Shown in pieces: positions 7,999-17,148 of a stretch of 64,000 nucleotides of DNA. Every line of letters begins with the position of its first letter. Within the stretch, counting starts at the first letter, position 1. This stretch comes from CAIPFQ01 sp035480615 (GTDB lineage: Bacteria; Chlamydiota; Chlamydiia; Chlamydiales; SM23-39). The DNA lies in the NCBI GenBank assembly GCA_035480615.1, contig DATIHO010000064.1, positions 12,843-76,842 on the forward strand. The letters run 5' to 3'. The notes beneath the pieces were generated by a model, which did no database searches, was not told the origin of the DNA, and was given only the letters and a program-made list of their open reading frames with translations. Made by a program: the position numbers and the translations under genes.

Positions 7999-8997
7999 CT
8001 ATTCTAAGGAAAGACCTTGGTTGTAGAGTTTGATGGTATCAGTTAAAGATTGCGCATGTCTCAAAAGGGCGGCAAATTGTTTTTTAAAACTCTCATTTTC
8101 TGCAATTTTTATCTTCTCATCAGCCATTTCAGCCTTTTCGAGCAGTTCAGTTAATCGTCCGAGCGAGGTGGTGATGGCATCGATTTCTCCGTCAAAATAG
8201 GCTTTGAATTCTTTAGGTGAATCAAGAGCTTTTAAAAGATTCGCTTTTTTCGTACGGCTTCTTTGCCAATGCTTGTCGTATTGAAAGAGGATTCCATAAT
8301 GGTTGATATCGTTCATCATGGTTTCCGCTTTAGAGATCAGGGAAGTGAGATGGAGATAAAAATCGTCTTTTGCGATGAGACGGCCCAAGGTCCCTTTTGC
8401 AGAAGTGAAATCGCTCATGATTTCATCGATGCGAGACATTGTTTGATTGAACATTTGGATGCTAAAACCGAGCGCATCGCTATAACTTTCTATCCAGGCA
8501 TCTACATGGCCAGTGGCTGCTTCGAGCCGATTGGCAGCTTTTGAGATCTGGGTGAATGTGTTGTCTAAAGGATCGATAGAATTCGCATAGATGATTTCAT
8601 GTGTAATCAACGCCGCGTTTTTTCCCGCTTTTGGAAGAATTGCAACGGATTTTTCTCCCATAAGGCCAATGGAACGGACTGCGATTTCGTCGGAATCGTA
8701 AATTTCGACACTTGAATCGGTTTTCAAAATCAGTTCATAAAAATAGACCCGTCCGAGTTCATCCGGATGTGCGCGAGCGTCGGGGATTTCCGTTATGTGA
8801 ATTACCTCTCCCACTGGTTTGCCTGCGAAAGCGACCCGAGTTCCCACCATAATCCCTGAGATATTGGCGAAGCGGACTCGAAGAATTTTCTTCCCGTCTC
8901 CGATTTGAGGCTTGAGAAAAAAGATCATGGAGACCGCAATGGCCACAGACGCCATCACAAAAAGCCCAATGAGGACGGTTTTTATTTTTTCATTCAT
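7999..8997 (-). CDS. mlaD: MCE-domain lipid transport protein (MlaD-like)
   Basis: This 332-aa protein has one N-terminal membrane segment (VLIGLFVMASVAIAVSMIFFL) and then an MCE domain (about residues 38-118, LRVRFANISGIMVGTRVAFAGKPVGEV). A long helical C-terminal part follows. MCE proteins form periplasmic rings that bind phospholipids for MlaFE-type ABC transporters. It starts three bases after the MlaF stop, within a tight operon rhomboid-like / mlaE / mlaF / mlaD. The complete mlaEFD set argues for retrograde or anterograde lipid traffic across the envelope. No mlaB or mlaC is seen nearby. Confidence 0.9.
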   Translation of the reverse strand: MNEKIKTVLIGLFVMASVAIAVSMIFFLKPQIGDGKKILRVRFANISGIMVGTRVAFAGKPVGEVIHITEIPDARAHPDELGRVYFYELILKTDSSVEIYDSDEIAVRSIGLMGEKSVAILPKAGKNAALITHEIIYANSIDPLDNTFTQISKAANRLEAATGHVDAWIESYSDALGFSIQMFNQTMSRIDEIMSDFTSAKGTLGRLIAKDDFYLHLTSLISKAETMMNDINHYGILFQYDKHWQRSRTKKANLLKALDSPKEFKAYFDGEIDAITTSLGRLTELLEKAEMADEKIKIAENESFKKQFAALLRHAQSLTDTIKLYNQGLSLE

Positions 8998-9000
8998 GCA

Positions 9001-9762
9001 CTAATCTACTCTTGTCTTGGAATCTCGATAAAATTGGATCATCGGATCGTCGGTTTTGATAAATTCTTTCGGTTCCGCAATCGTTGCGATGCGCCCCTCC
9101 TTATGCAATGCGATGCGGTGAGCGATTGCAAAAGCGGAATTTAAATCGTGTGTGACAATAATGCTTGTCCCTTTCAATTCATTTTGTGTTTGTACAATCA
9201 ATTCATTGATTTGGCTTGCTGTGACCAGATCCAGTCCGGCCGTCGGCTCGTCATAAAGAAGAATCAATGGCCGATAGATGATTAAACGGGCGAGCGCTGC
9301 TCTTTTTCGCATGCCGCCGGAAAGATCCGAAGGCATTTTTTTTTCGATCCCTTCGAGTCCGACCATGGCAAGAGCTTCCTTCACCTTTTTTTGGATCTCG
9401 GCTTTTGAAAACGGAGTTTTAGCGGCCGTATCGCCATGCTGGTTTAAATAAAATGCCGTATTTTCCCCAATATTCATCGAATCAAAAAGAGCAGCTCCTT
9501 GAAAAAGCATGCCCATGTTCTTGATTTCGCTATAGATCTTGTTTTTTTTCAATTCAGTGATATTCAGCCCATCGATCTCAATCGTTCCAGCATCTGGTCT
9601 TTCAATGCCGATAATGTGTCTTAGCAAGACGCTTTTTCCGACTCCCGACCGGCCTAAAATCACGAGGATTTCCCCGTGGTGGACGTCCAAATCCAATGCG
9701 CGCAAAACTTCATTTGATCCATACCGTTTTGTGAGATTGCGGATTCTGATCACCGCATCCAA
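9001..9762 (-). CDS. mlaF: ABC transporter ATPase of the Mla lipid system
   Basis: This 253-aa ATPase has Walker A GRSGVGKS, a Q-loop (MGMLFQGAALFD), the ABC signature LSGGMRKRAALARL, Walker B LILLYDEPTAGLD and the switch His in VTHDL. The pattern is that of MlaF/Ttg2A-type ATPases. It overlaps the 3' end of mlaE by 13 bases and is followed three bases later by mlaD, so the subunits are translationally coupled. It powers lipid transfer by MlaE at the inner membrane. Confidence 0.93.
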   Translation of the reverse strand: MDAVIRIRNLTKRYGSNEVLRALDLDVHHGEILVILGRSGVGKSVLLRHIIGIERPDAGTIEIDGLNITELKKNKIYSEIKNMGMLFQGAALFDSMNIGENTAFYLNQHGDTAAKTPFSKAEIQKKVKEALAMVGLEGIEKKMPSDLSGGMRKRAALARLIIYRPLILLYDEPTAGLDLVTASQINELIVQTQNELKGTSIIVTHDLNSAFAIAHRIALHKEGRIATIAEPKEFIKTDDPMIQFYRDSKTRVD

Positions 9763-10547
9763 CCATATTTAAGTTCCTGATTGATCAGATTGAGGGCCAG
9801 TGTCAGGAGAAAATCGGAAACGAGAATCAAAATATAGCTCGTGACTACACTTTGGGTCGTGGCTTTCCCAACTCCTGCGGCGCCTCCGGATGCCTTCATC
9901 CCCTTATAGCAACAGACAGTCACGAGCAGAATGCCGAAAATCAAAGATTTAATGCAGCCGCTTGCCACATCAAAAAGGCTGATATGGAGTTGCATAGGAT
10001 CAAAATAGCTTGCCGCCGATAGATGAAACAAAGCGACAGCGATTAAATAACCGCCAAAAATGCCCATGATCGTACTGAAAAGAGTAAGAAGAGGAATCAT
10101 GAAAATCCCGGCTAAAAAACGGGGAGCTATCAAATAGGAGTGGGGGTTTACGGCCATGGAACGCATTGCATCGATTTGTTCAGTCACTTTCATTGAACCC
10201 AGTTCGGCGCACATTGCCGATCCCGCCCGTCCTGTGACCATAAAGGCAGTAAGAATGGGCCCCAACTCCGCAATCATCGCTTTGCCGACAAGCACGCCTG
10301 TTACGCCGGACAGTCCCTTATCTCCAAGCTGATAAAAGGATTGCGCCGCTAAAACAAAACCGGTCGTAAAGCCGGTAATGGCAACAACGGAAAGAGACAT
10401 CACTCCAATATGGAAAAGATGTTCGCGAATCAATGCCCAAGATGGAGGTTTGCGGATTGCGCAAATACAAACATCGACGCAGAAGGAAACGTATTCCCCG
10501 ATCCTTTCCAAATAACAGGTCAACTGGTTGCGGATGGCTGAGATCAT
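9750..10547 (-). CDS. mlaE: ABC transporter permease (MlaE family)
   Basis: This 265-aa membrane protein has five to six hydrophobic segments and the MlaE signature: GVLVGKAMIAELGPILTAF, then TGRAGSAMCAELGSMKVTEQ and IDAMRSMAVNPHSYLIAPR. I place the start at ATG 10547 (MISAIRNQL), four bases after the rhomboid-like gene stop and just after GAGGGA. A longer open frame to 10739 is in the wrong frame of the upstream gene and has non-MlaE sequence. It forms the inner-membrane dimer of the lipid transporter with MlaF. Confidence 0.92.
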   Translation of the reverse strand: MISAIRNQLTCYLERIGEYVSFCVDVCICAIRKPPSWALIREHLFHIGVMSLSVVAITGFTTGFVLAAQSFYQLGDKGLSGVTGVLVGKAMIAELGPILTAFMVTGRAGSAMCAELGSMKVTEQIDAMRSMAVNPHSYLIAPRFLAGIFMIPLLTLFSTIMGIFGGYLIAVALFHLSAASYFDPMQLHISLFDVASGCIKSLIFGILLVTVCCYKGMKASGGAAGVGKATTQSVVTSYILILVSDFLLTLALNLINQELKYGWMR

Positions 10548-10551
10548 TCCC

Positions 10552-11391
10552 TCATTTTTCAGACACCTTCTTGGAAGCTGAAATTTGCTGCATCTTTCTT
10601 TTTTCTTGTGGAGAAAGGGCTTCTTCCCCGTAAAGGGAGATGCGCGCCAGCATGGCATCCATAAACTGTTCGTCATTCCAAACGGGCTCTCCTGACTTGA
10701 TATCGTAGATTTTAGCGTGCATTGCCTTTTTTTTGCCAAAACAGGTGATAAGGTCGATCAAATGAAAAAATCCATTTTCAAACCGTAGTAAAGAGGGAAA
10801 TGAACTGTATTGGCGTGTTTGAATGAGTGTGCAAAAATACCCAAAAACGATGGCTCCCAGATACGCAAAAAGAGATGCCCAATTGGAACGGGAAAGATCG
10901 ATGAGGAGATTGACGCCAATAAACGCCAAGATGAGATGGCGGGCTTTCAGCGGAAAAGAGAAGAAAAGGAGCAATTCCGCAGCCGGGTTTAAAATCATCC
11001 ATGCGACGAGCAGTCCTTGGACGGCAGGAGAGCATCCATAAAAGGGGGATGAAAGATGAAAGCAAGTCATTGCAATCCATGCGGTGATTCCAGAAAAAAT
11101 TCCAGATCCCAAAAAAAGACATAAAAATGATCGGAGATGCACTCGCTCCAGAAGACTTGCTCCAAAAATCCAGAGTAGATACAGGTTGAAAGCTAAGTAA
11201 ATAATAGTTGAAGGAAAGGGGTGGATAAAAAGATAAGTGCTGAATTGCCAAAGGTAAAGATGCTGAACCCCTTCGAGCGAAAGCGCCAGGTAGGGGCTGA
11301 TCAAAAATGAGAAGACGCTAGAGAGAAAAATCATCCCTAAAAGAATTTTAATAAAGAGAGGGGTGCGGGCGGGGGCGAAGCTCATCATCAT
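10552..11391 (-). CDS. Rhomboid-fold membrane protein, catalytic His missing
   Basis: This 279-aa protein has six or so hydrophobic segments and rhomboid landmarks: an HPFPSTIIYLAFNLYLLWIFG stretch (the usual His/Asn-rich helix), and YGCSPAVQG around Ser121, which matches the G-x-S-x active-site motif. In the last helix, where active rhomboids have His (AHLGG), this protein reads FAYLGAIVFG, so the catalytic His is Tyr177. It is therefore probably inactive as a protease, or uses another residue. A hydrophilic C-terminal tail of about 75 residues follows. It is the first gene of the mlaEFD operon and may be a membrane adaptor for it. Start choice among the first three Met codons is arbitrary. 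Confidence 0.75.
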   Translation of the reverse strand: MMMSFAPARTPLFIKILLGMIFLSSVFSFLISPYLALSLEGVQHLYLWQFSTYLFIHPFPSTIIYLAFNLYLLWIFGASLLERVHLRSFLCLFLGSGIFSGITAWIAMTCFHLSSPFYGCSPAVQGLLVAWMILNPAAELLLFFSFPLKARHLILAFIGVNLLIDLSRSNWASLFAYLGAIVFGYFCTLIQTRQYSSFPSLLRFENGFFHLIDLITCFGKKKAMHAKIYDIKSGEPVWNDEQFMDAMLARISLYGEEALSPQEKRKMQQISASKKVSEK

Positions 11392-11492
11392 TCTTAGATA
11401 GGTTTATCACAGAGCGGCCTTTTCGGGAAAATTGTTGTTTTTTTTTATCCTTTCCGATATATTTAAATCCAGTTTATTCAAAAGAGTTGGTT

Positions 11493-11816
11493 ATGAAGAA
11501 AAAAATCCATCCTCCCTACAATGAAGTCCTTTTTGTCGATTCCTCGACAGGAGTAACCTATCTGGTCGGAACGACCCTTCAACCCAAAGACACGGAGAAG
11601 TTTGAGGGGAAGGAATATCCTGTTTGCCGTGTTCCCATCTCTGCCTCTTCTCACCCTTTCTTTACAAAATCGAAACAATTCATTGACTCTGAGGGCCGTG
11701 TCGATAAATTTGCGAAGAAATATCAGCGCAAAGTCGAAGAGGCAAAGAAAGCTCAAGATAAGCAGGAAGAGGCGAAAAAAGCCAAAGTGAAAGAAGAAGC
11801 TAAAAAGAAAAAGTGA
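11493..11816 (+). CDS. rpmE: 50S ribosomal protein L31 (type B)
   Basis: This 107-aa protein is large-subunit protein L31. The sequence KKKIHPPYNEVLFVDSSTG, then TYPVCRVPISASSHPFFT-like text with the typical FVDSEGRVDKF region (here FIDSEGRVDKFAKKYQ), identifies a type B L31 without the zinc Cys set. The C-terminal 30 residues are a Lys/Glu/Ala-rich extension. ATG at 11493 follows AAAGAG; a TTG two codons earlier is less likely. It opens the chlamydial rpmE-prfA-prmC-ffh-rpsP-trmD-rplS-rnhB superoperon and ends in a 4-base overlap with prfA. Confidence 0.93.
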   Translation: MKKKIHPPYNEVLFVDSSTGVTYLVGTTLQPKDTEKFEGKEYPVCRVPISASSHPFFTKSKQFIDSEGRVDKFAKKYQRKVEEAKKAQDKQEEAKKAKVKEEAKKKK

Positions 11817-12871
11817 ACGAAAAAGTTGAGAAACTGTTGGCTCGACTTCGAGAAGTGGAAGAGTTGCTTGGTTTGCCCCAAACTCTTTCCGATCAAAAAT
11901 CTTATAAACAATTGACTCAAGAACATGCGGAACTATCCGAATTAAAGGAACTTTGGGATGGTTTGCAATCAGCGAGGAAGCAACTTCAGGACAGCAAATC
12001 CATTTTAGAAACGGAGTCTGATCCCGAGATGCAGGAGATGCTTCGTGAAGAAATGATTCGTCTTGAATCAGAAATTGAAGCTGGCACCGCTGCCATTCAG
12101 AATCTTTTGGTTCCTCCGGATCCTCGCGATAGTCGGTCGATTGTTCTCGAGATTCGGGCGGGAACCGGAGGAGATGAAGCGGCTCTTTTTGTCGGCGATT
12201 GCGTCCGCATGTATCAATATTATGCTTCTCAAAAAGGGTGGAAATGCGAAGTATTATCTACTGCCCCCTCTGAATTGGGCGGATACAAGGAATATATTAT
12301 GTCTCTTTCAGGAGCCAATGTATTTCGTTTGATGCAATACGAAGGAGGGACGCATCGGGTACAACGCGTACCTGCCACAGAAACACAAGGTCGCGTCCAT
12401 ACCTCTGCCATTACAGTAGCTGTTCTCATCGAACCCGATGAAACAGAAAAAATTCATGTTGATGAAAGAGATCTTCAAATAGATACCTATCGGGCTTCCG
12501 GCGCCGGTGGGCAACATGTCAATCGGACCGATTCTGCTGTCAGGCTTACGCACATCCCTACCGGAACTGTCGTTGCCTGTCAAGAAGAGAGAAGCCAGCA
12601 TAAAAATAAAGAAAAAGCGTTAAAGCTTCTTACATTTAGAATTGCGGAAGAAGAGCGTCGAAAGGCTGCGGCGGCAATGTCCGCTTCCCGGTCAAGCCAA
12701 GTGGGTAGCGGCGATCGCTCCGAAAGAATCCGAACTTATAATTTCCCTCAAAATCGGGTGACGGATCATCGCATTGGTGTGACTTTGTATCATTTGGATC
12801 GGGTCATGGAAGGAGATCTTGATGAGTTGGCGATTCCTTTAGTGAATTATTTTTATCAAGAAAAATTTTGA
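11813..12871 (+). CDS. prfA: Peptide chain release factor 1
   Basis: This 352-aa RF1 terminates translation at UAA and UAG. The GGQ motif that triggers peptide release is in GAGGQHVNRTDSAVR, and the stop-codon recognition tripeptide PAT is in VPATETQGRVHTSA. It starts with GTG at 11813 overlapping the L31 stop (GTGA). The length is typical. It sits before prmC, whose product methylates the GGQ glutamine, an arrangement conserved widely. Confidence 0.96.
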   Translation: MNEKVEKLLARLREVEELLGLPQTLSDQKSYKQLTQEHAELSELKELWDGLQSARKQLQDSKSILETESDPEMQEMLREEMIRLESEIEAGTAAIQNLLVPPDPRDSRSIVLEIRAGTGGDEAALFVGDCVRMYQYYASQKGWKCEVLSTAPSELGGYKEYIMSLSGANVFRLMQYEGGTHRVQRVPATETQGRVHTSAITVAVLIEPDETEKIHVDERDLQIDTYRASGAGGQHVNRTDSAVRLTHIPTGTVVACQEERSQHKNKEKALKLLTFRIAEEERRKAAAAMSASRSSQVGSGDRSERIRTYNFPQNRVTDHRIGVTLYHLDRVMEGDLDELAIPLVNYFYQEKF

Positions 12872-13704
12872 TGAAAAGCGTTTCGAAAATGCTCCAAGCT
12901 TCGATTGCCTGTCTTCAGGATAAAAAATTGGATCGGCCGCGCCGGTTGGCAGAAGAGCTTTTGGCGCATTCGCTGAACATCAAACGGACTGATCTGTATC
13001 TTCAGCTGGAACGTGTGATTATAGGCGATGAACTACAGCAAATCCGGTCCGGCCTGCAGCGGCTTGTCGCTGGAGAGCCCATCGAATATGTTTTAGGAGA
13101 GATCGATTTTTATGGGTGCAGGATCAAAGTCGATCAAAGAGCTCTCATTCCAAGGCTTGAAACGGAAGTTCTTGTAGATTTTATGATCCCACGGATCAAA
13201 AAGATCTCATCCGCCTGGGACCTTTGCTGTGGCTCCGGCTGCATTGGGATTGCTTTAAAAAAGAAAATGCCAGATGTGAATGTCGTTCTTTCCGATTTGT
13301 CTCAAGAGGCATTGGCTCTTGCTAAAGAAAATGCTTTGTTGAATCGCGTCGATGTGCAATGTGTAGAGGGAGATCTTCTGGCCCCGTTTGTTGGGATGAA
13401 AACAGATCTCATGATCGCAAACCCTCCCTATCTTTCTTTGCAGGAATATTTTTCCCTGGATCCATCTGTGCGCGATTTTGAACCAAAAATGGCTTTAGTC
13501 GGGGGGAGACAAGGAACTGAAATCTATGAGCGATTGGCAGAAGAAATGCCCCTGTTTTTAAACCCTGGAGCGCAGGTATTTTTGGAAATTGGATCCACGC
13601 AGAAAGAGGAAATGCAAAAAATTTTTTCATCTAAAATTTGGAAAAGCGAATGCATTTCCGATTGGTCGGGAAAAGACCGATGTTTTTTTCTTGAAATACA
13701 ATAA
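12871..13704 (+). CDS. prmC: Release factor glutamine methyltransferase
   Basis: This 277-aa SAM-dependent enzyme methylates the Gln of the GGQ motif in RF1/RF2. The catalytic NPPY motif is at IANPPYLS, the SAM-binding loop is DLCCGSGCIGIALKKK, and the N-terminal helical domain includes the usual PIEYVLGEIDFYG link. The ATG at 12871 shares one base with the prfA stop (TGATG). The order prfA-prmC-ffh is that of C. trachomatis CT023-CT025. Confidence 0.95.
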   Translation: MKSVSKMLQASIACLQDKKLDRPRRLAEELLAHSLNIKRTDLYLQLERVIIGDELQQIRSGLQRLVAGEPIEYVLGEIDFYGCRIKVDQRALIPRLETEVLVDFMIPRIKKISSAWDLCCGSGCIGIALKKKMPDVNVVLSDLSQEALALAKENALLNRVDVQCVEGDLLAPFVGMKTDLMIANPPYLSLQEYFSLDPSVRDFEPKMALVGGRQGTEIYERLAEEMPLFLNPGAQVFLEIGSTQKEEMQKIFSSKIWKSECISDWSGKDRCFFLEIQ

Positions 13705-13730
13705 CTTCCCCCAGTATACTGATTCCTAAT

Positions 13731-15062
13731 ATGTTTGGAACTCTCACAGAAAAACTGCAAACTCTTTTTTCGAGTCTCTCAGGAAAAAAAATCCTGTCTG
13801 AAGAGAATATTGCAGACGCGGTCCGCCAGGTTCGGCTTGCGCTTTTGGATGCTGATGTCAATTACACTGTAGTCAGTACATTTATCAGTCGGGTGAAGGC
13901 AAAAGCGATTGGAGATGCAGTGATCAAATCGGTGACGCCGTCCCAGCAATTTGTCAAGATTGTTCATGACGAGCTTATAGCTCTTATGGGAAGCGATGAG
14001 GCGGCATTGGATTTGAATGGGAAGCTTTCCGTGATCATGGTTTGTGGGTTGCAGGGTTCAGGAAAGACCACCTCTTGCGCCAAACTGGCTGCTTTTATTT
14101 GCAAGACTGAAAAACGGAAAAAGATTTTACTGGCCGCTTGTGATTTGCAGCGTCCGGCGGCCATCGATCAGTTAAGAAAATTGGGATCAGAGATTGGCAT
14201 TGCCGTTTTTTCTCAGGAAGGGGAAAAAGATCCTGTCAGAGTTGCTAAAAGCGCTTATGAAAAAGCACAATCAGATCACTACGATGTTTTGATTGTCGAT
14301 ACAGCAGGGCGTCTTCACATAGATGAAGAGCTGATGAAAGAGCTGGAGAGAGTCAAATCGGTGCTCGCGCCGCGCGAGGTGCTCTTTGTTGCAAGTGCCG
14401 CGACAGGCCAAGACGCCGCCCGGACAGCGGCTGAATTTGATAAACGGGTGCAATGCACTGGTTCTATTTTAACGATGCTTGATGGAAGCGCTCGCGCAGG
14501 GGCTGCCATTTCCATTCGCGAGGTGACTAAAAAACCTTTGAAATTTGAAGGGATCGGCGAAAAAATCGATGATTTGCAAATTTTTAACCCTCGCTCGATG
14601 GCAGACCGAATTCTCGGAATGGGCGATGTGATCAATCTCGTCAAAAAAGCGAAAGAGCACATTGATGAAAAAGAGAGTGCAGAACTTGAGCAAAAGATCC
14701 GCAAGGCGAGTTTTACATATGAGGACTATCTTAAGCAAATGAGGATGGTCAAGAAAATGGGTTCTTTCAAAAGTATTCTTAAAATGATGCCCGGTCTTGG
14801 CACATTAGGCGATCTCGATTTTTCAAACAAGGAATTTGAAAAAACGGAGGCGATTATCCTCTCTATGACGCCTCGGGAAAGGCAAGAGAAAGATGCGCTC
14901 GAATTTTCTCGACGAAAACGGGTGGCGAAAGGGAGCGGCGTCGATATCGAAGATGTGAATCGCCTGATCAAAGGATTTAAAAGAATCAAACAACTTTTTA
15001 AAAATATGCCGGACCTCAAAGGTCTGAAAACACAGTTGGAAGGAAAAAAGAAATGGCATTAG
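13731..15062 (+). CDS. ffh: Signal recognition particle protein Ffh
   Basis: This 443-aa GTPase is the protein part of the bacterial SRP, which targets inner-membrane proteins. Seen are G1 GLQGSGKTTSCAKLA, the DTAGRLHID G3 motif, a degenerate G4 region (SILTMLDGSARAGAAIS) and a Met-rich M domain (about 320-443, for example QMRMVKKMGSFKSILKMMPG). The usual G4 TKLDG reads TMLDG here, with Met in place of Lys. The gene overlaps the rpsP start by 10 bases. No SRP RNA gene was recognised in this window. Confidence 0.95.
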   Translation: MFGTLTEKLQTLFSSLSGKKILSEENIADAVRQVRLALLDADVNYTVVSTFISRVKAKAIGDAVIKSVTPSQQFVKIVHDELIALMGSDEAALDLNGKLSVIMVCGLQGSGKTTSCAKLAAFICKTEKRKKILLAACDLQRPAAIDQLRKLGSEIGIAVFSQEGEKDPVRVAKSAYEKAQSDHYDVLIVDTAGRLHIDEELMKELERVKSVLAPREVLFVASAATGQDAARTAAEFDKRVQCTGSILTMLDGSARAGAAISIREVTKKPLKFEGIGEKIDDLQIFNPRSMADRILGMGDVINLVKKAKEHIDEKESAELEQKIRKASFTYEDYLKQMRMVKKMGSFKSILKMMPGLGTLGDLDFSNKEFEKTEAIILSMTPRERQEKDALEFSRRKRVAKGSGVDIEDVNRLIKGFKRIKQLFKNMPDLKGLKTQLEGKKKWH

Positions 15063-15376
15063 TTATCCGTATGAGACAGCAAGGCGCAAAAAACCGCCAG
15101 CGTTTCCGCATTGTCGTTACCGAATCCCGCAATCCAAGGGATGGTAAATATTTAGAAAAATTAGGTTGGTATAATCCATTTGCCCCAAACGAAAAAAATC
15201 ATTTCATCGATGTGGCTCGTCTCCAATATTGGATGGATAATGGCGCGCAAATTAGCGACACCGTTCGTTCTCTTGTGAAGGTCAAGTCTCCTGAAGTTGT
15301 TCAGCGAATCACTGAGAAACAAGTGGCAAAAAAGGAGAAAGCGAGAGTCAAACGCAAGAAGCAGTTGCAAACTTAA
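15053..15376 (+). CDS. rpsP: 30S ribosomal protein S16
   Basis: This 107-aa small-subunit protein begins ALVIRMRQQGAKNRQRFRIV, characteristic of S16, and has LEKLGWYNPF in the middle. The C-terminus is a Lys/Arg-rich tail (KKEKARVKRKKQLQT). Its ATG lies inside the last codons of ffh, so it is translationally coupled. The next gene, trmD, follows in the classic rpsP-trmD-rplS order; no rimM is present between them, as in chlamydiae. Confidence 0.96.
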   Translation: MALVIRMRQQGAKNRQRFRIVVTESRNPRDGKYLEKLGWYNPFAPNEKNHFIDVARLQYWMDNGAQISDTVRSLVKVKSPEVVQRITEKQVAKKEKARVKRKKQLQT

Positions 15377-15395
15377 GATTTCGTCGAAAATAGTC

Positions 15396-16076
15396 ATGAA
15401 GATTGATATCCTTTCTCTTTTCCCCGAATATTTTCGCGGCCCTTTTGATGTGAGTATGTTGAAGCGAGCTCAAGAAAAAGGCCTCATTGAGATTCGGCAT
15501 ACCAACATTAGAGAGTTTGCAGAGAACAAGCATAAAAGGGTCGATGACCGTCCTTTTGGCGGAGGCCCAGGCATGGTGATGCAGCCGGGTCCAGTAGTGC
15601 AGGCGATTCGCAGCGTAAAAAAACACGATTCGTTTGTGGTTTATTTATCTCCGCAAGCAGCAGTATTGAACGCAGCAAAATGCGAGAAGTTAGCATTAGA
15701 AAAACATCTTATTCTCCTGTGTGGACATTATGAAGGAATCGATGAAAGGGCGATCGAGATTGCGGTCGATGAGGAGATTAGCATTGGCGATTATGTACTG
15801 ACAAATGGCTGCGCTGCCGCGATCATTTTGGTAGATGCTGTGTCCCGTTTCATCCCAGGCGTCATCGGCCATCCCGACGCCGTGCGCGACGATTCCTTTC
15901 AAGATGGGATATTTGGACCCCCTTCTTACACGAGGCCGGAAGTATTTGAAGGATATGAAGTACCCAGGATTTTGCGTGAAGGAAACCACGCTGAAATCGA
16001 AAGGTGGAGAAAAAAAGAAGCTTTAAAAAAAACAAGCCAAATACGGCTGGAATTAATAAAAGGAGACAAAACATGA
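15396..16076 (+). CDS. trmD: tRNA (guanine-37-N1)-methyltransferase
   Basis: This 226-aa SPOUT-fold enzyme methylates G37 next to the anticodon. Recognised motifs are KIDILSLFPEYF at the N-terminus, DDRPFGGGPGMVMQ, LLCGHYEGIDERA and the deep knot region EISIGDYVLTNGCAAA. The start is ATG at 15396; the longer frame upstream is an rpsP shadow. The ending AACATGAGC gives a 4-base overlap with rplS. Length is typical for the family. Confidence 0.96.
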   Translation: MKIDILSLFPEYFRGPFDVSMLKRAQEKGLIEIRHTNIREFAENKHKRVDDRPFGGGPGMVMQPGPVVQAIRSVKKHDSFVVYLSPQAAVLNAAKCEKLALEKHLILLCGHYEGIDERAIEIAVDEEISIGDYVLTNGCAAAIILVDAVSRFIPGVIGHPDAVRDDSFQDGIFGPPSYTRPEVFEGYEVPRILREGNHAEIERWRKKEALKKTSQIRLELIKGDKT

Positions 16077-16507
16077 GCCGAGAACCTGCGATTGAAGAAA
16101 TTGAAACTTACTATATGAAAAAAGACATTCCCGTTTTTCATATTGGGGATACGATCCGAGTTAATACTCGAATTATTGAAGGGGACAAAGAGCGAATCCA
16201 GGCTTTTACGGGTACTGTGATTGCCAGAAAAGGGACTGGCTTGTCTGAAACATTTACTGTATATCGAACTGCTTACGGATCGAGTATGGATAGGGTTTTC
16301 CTGATCCATAGCCCTCGGATTGCAGGGATTGAAGTAGTCCGTTCGGGTAAAGTGCGCCGCGCGAAACTCTATTACTTACGTGGGAAAACCGGAAAAGCGA
16401 CGAAAATCCGCGAACAATTCGGAGCTGTCCCAACAGCCACCGAGACCGTTTCAGAATCTACAGAGTCAAGTACAGAGCCGAGTGCAGAATCCACAGAGTC
16501 GAGGTAA
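16073..16507 (+). CDS. rplS: 50S ribosomal protein L19
   Basis: This 144-aa protein has the L19 pattern: FHIGDTIRVNTRIIEGDKER, then GTVIARKGTG, VERVFLIHSP-like text (here MDRVFLIHSPRI) and KVRRAKLYYLRGKTGKA. The last 25 residues are a low-complexity Ser/Thr/Glu tail (TESSTEPSAESTESR) not found in ordinary L19. ATG at 16073 overlaps the trmD stop. It is the seventh gene of the superoperon. Confidence 0.95.
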   Translation: MSREPAIEEIETYYMKKDIPVFHIGDTIRVNTRIIEGDKERIQAFTGTVIARKGTGLSETFTVYRTAYGSSMDRVFLIHSPRIAGIEVVRSGKVRRAKLYYLRGKTGKATKIREQFGAVPTATETVSESTESSTEPSAESTESR

Positions 16508-16545
16508 AAATTTTTTCCAACGCAGAGCTTGCTCGCTTACAGAAG

Positions 16546-17148
16546 ATGGCTGTTTTAGAAAAACGGTTGCTAGGCGATGGGTTTGTGCGCATCGCAGGAA
16601 TTGATGAAGCGGGCAGGGGTTCTCTTGCAGGTCCGGTTGTGGCTGCAGCATGCATTCTGCCGCAAAACACTTATTTTGAACATTTAAACGATAGCAAACA
16701 ACTCACGCCCGCCATTCGGGAAATTCTTTATGAAAAAATCACATCCCATCCTGGAATCTGCTTTGCAATCGGCATGAGCGATGCCGAGACCATTGATCGC
16801 GTCAATATTTTGCAAGCAACATTCCTTGCAATGAAAGCGGCTATTGAAAAACTCGATCCGTCTCCTGATTTTCTTTTGGTTGATGGTTCTCAAGTCCCCG
16901 CGTATGACAAGATTCCAATGCGTGCAGTCATCAAAGGGGATTCTACCTCCATTTCTATTGCAGCGGCATCTATTATTGCTAAAGTGACAAGAGACTGGAT
17001 GATGATAAAAGAGTATGATTTAAAATGGCCTCAATATGGATTTAAAAAACACAAAGGATATCCCACGCCGCAGCATTTCGAAGCGATTGACAAGTCAGGG
17101 CCTTGTCCTCTGCATCGTATATCTTTCCATCCATTTTCAGCGCTGTGA
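16546..17148 (+). CDS. rnhB: Ribonuclease HII
   Basis: This 200-aa enzyme cleaves RNA in RNA-DNA hybrids, especially single ribonucleotides. The metal ligands are visible in GIDEAGRGSLAGPV (Asp, Glu), LLVDG (Asp) and in the later VTRD (Asp). NDSKQLT is also a family signature. It ends the superoperon. In C. trachomatis gmk follows rnhB, but here a repeat fragment and a DUF6492 gene follow instead. Confidence 0.95.
   Translation: MAVLEKRLLGDGFVRIAGIDEAGRGSLAGPVVAAACILPQNTYFEHLNDSKQLTPAIREILYEKITSHPGICFAIGMSDAETIDRVNILQATFLAMKAAIEKLDPSPDFLLVDGSQVPAYDKIPMRAVIKGDSTSISIAAASIIAKVTRDWMMIKEYDLKWPQYGFKKHKGYPTPQHFEAIDKSGPCPLHRISFHPFSAL

Noticed and set aside
10548..10739. A 64-residue N-terminal extension of MlaE
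   Set aside because: It is the out-of-frame shadow of the rhomboid-like gene; MlaE proteins start close to MISAIRNQL.
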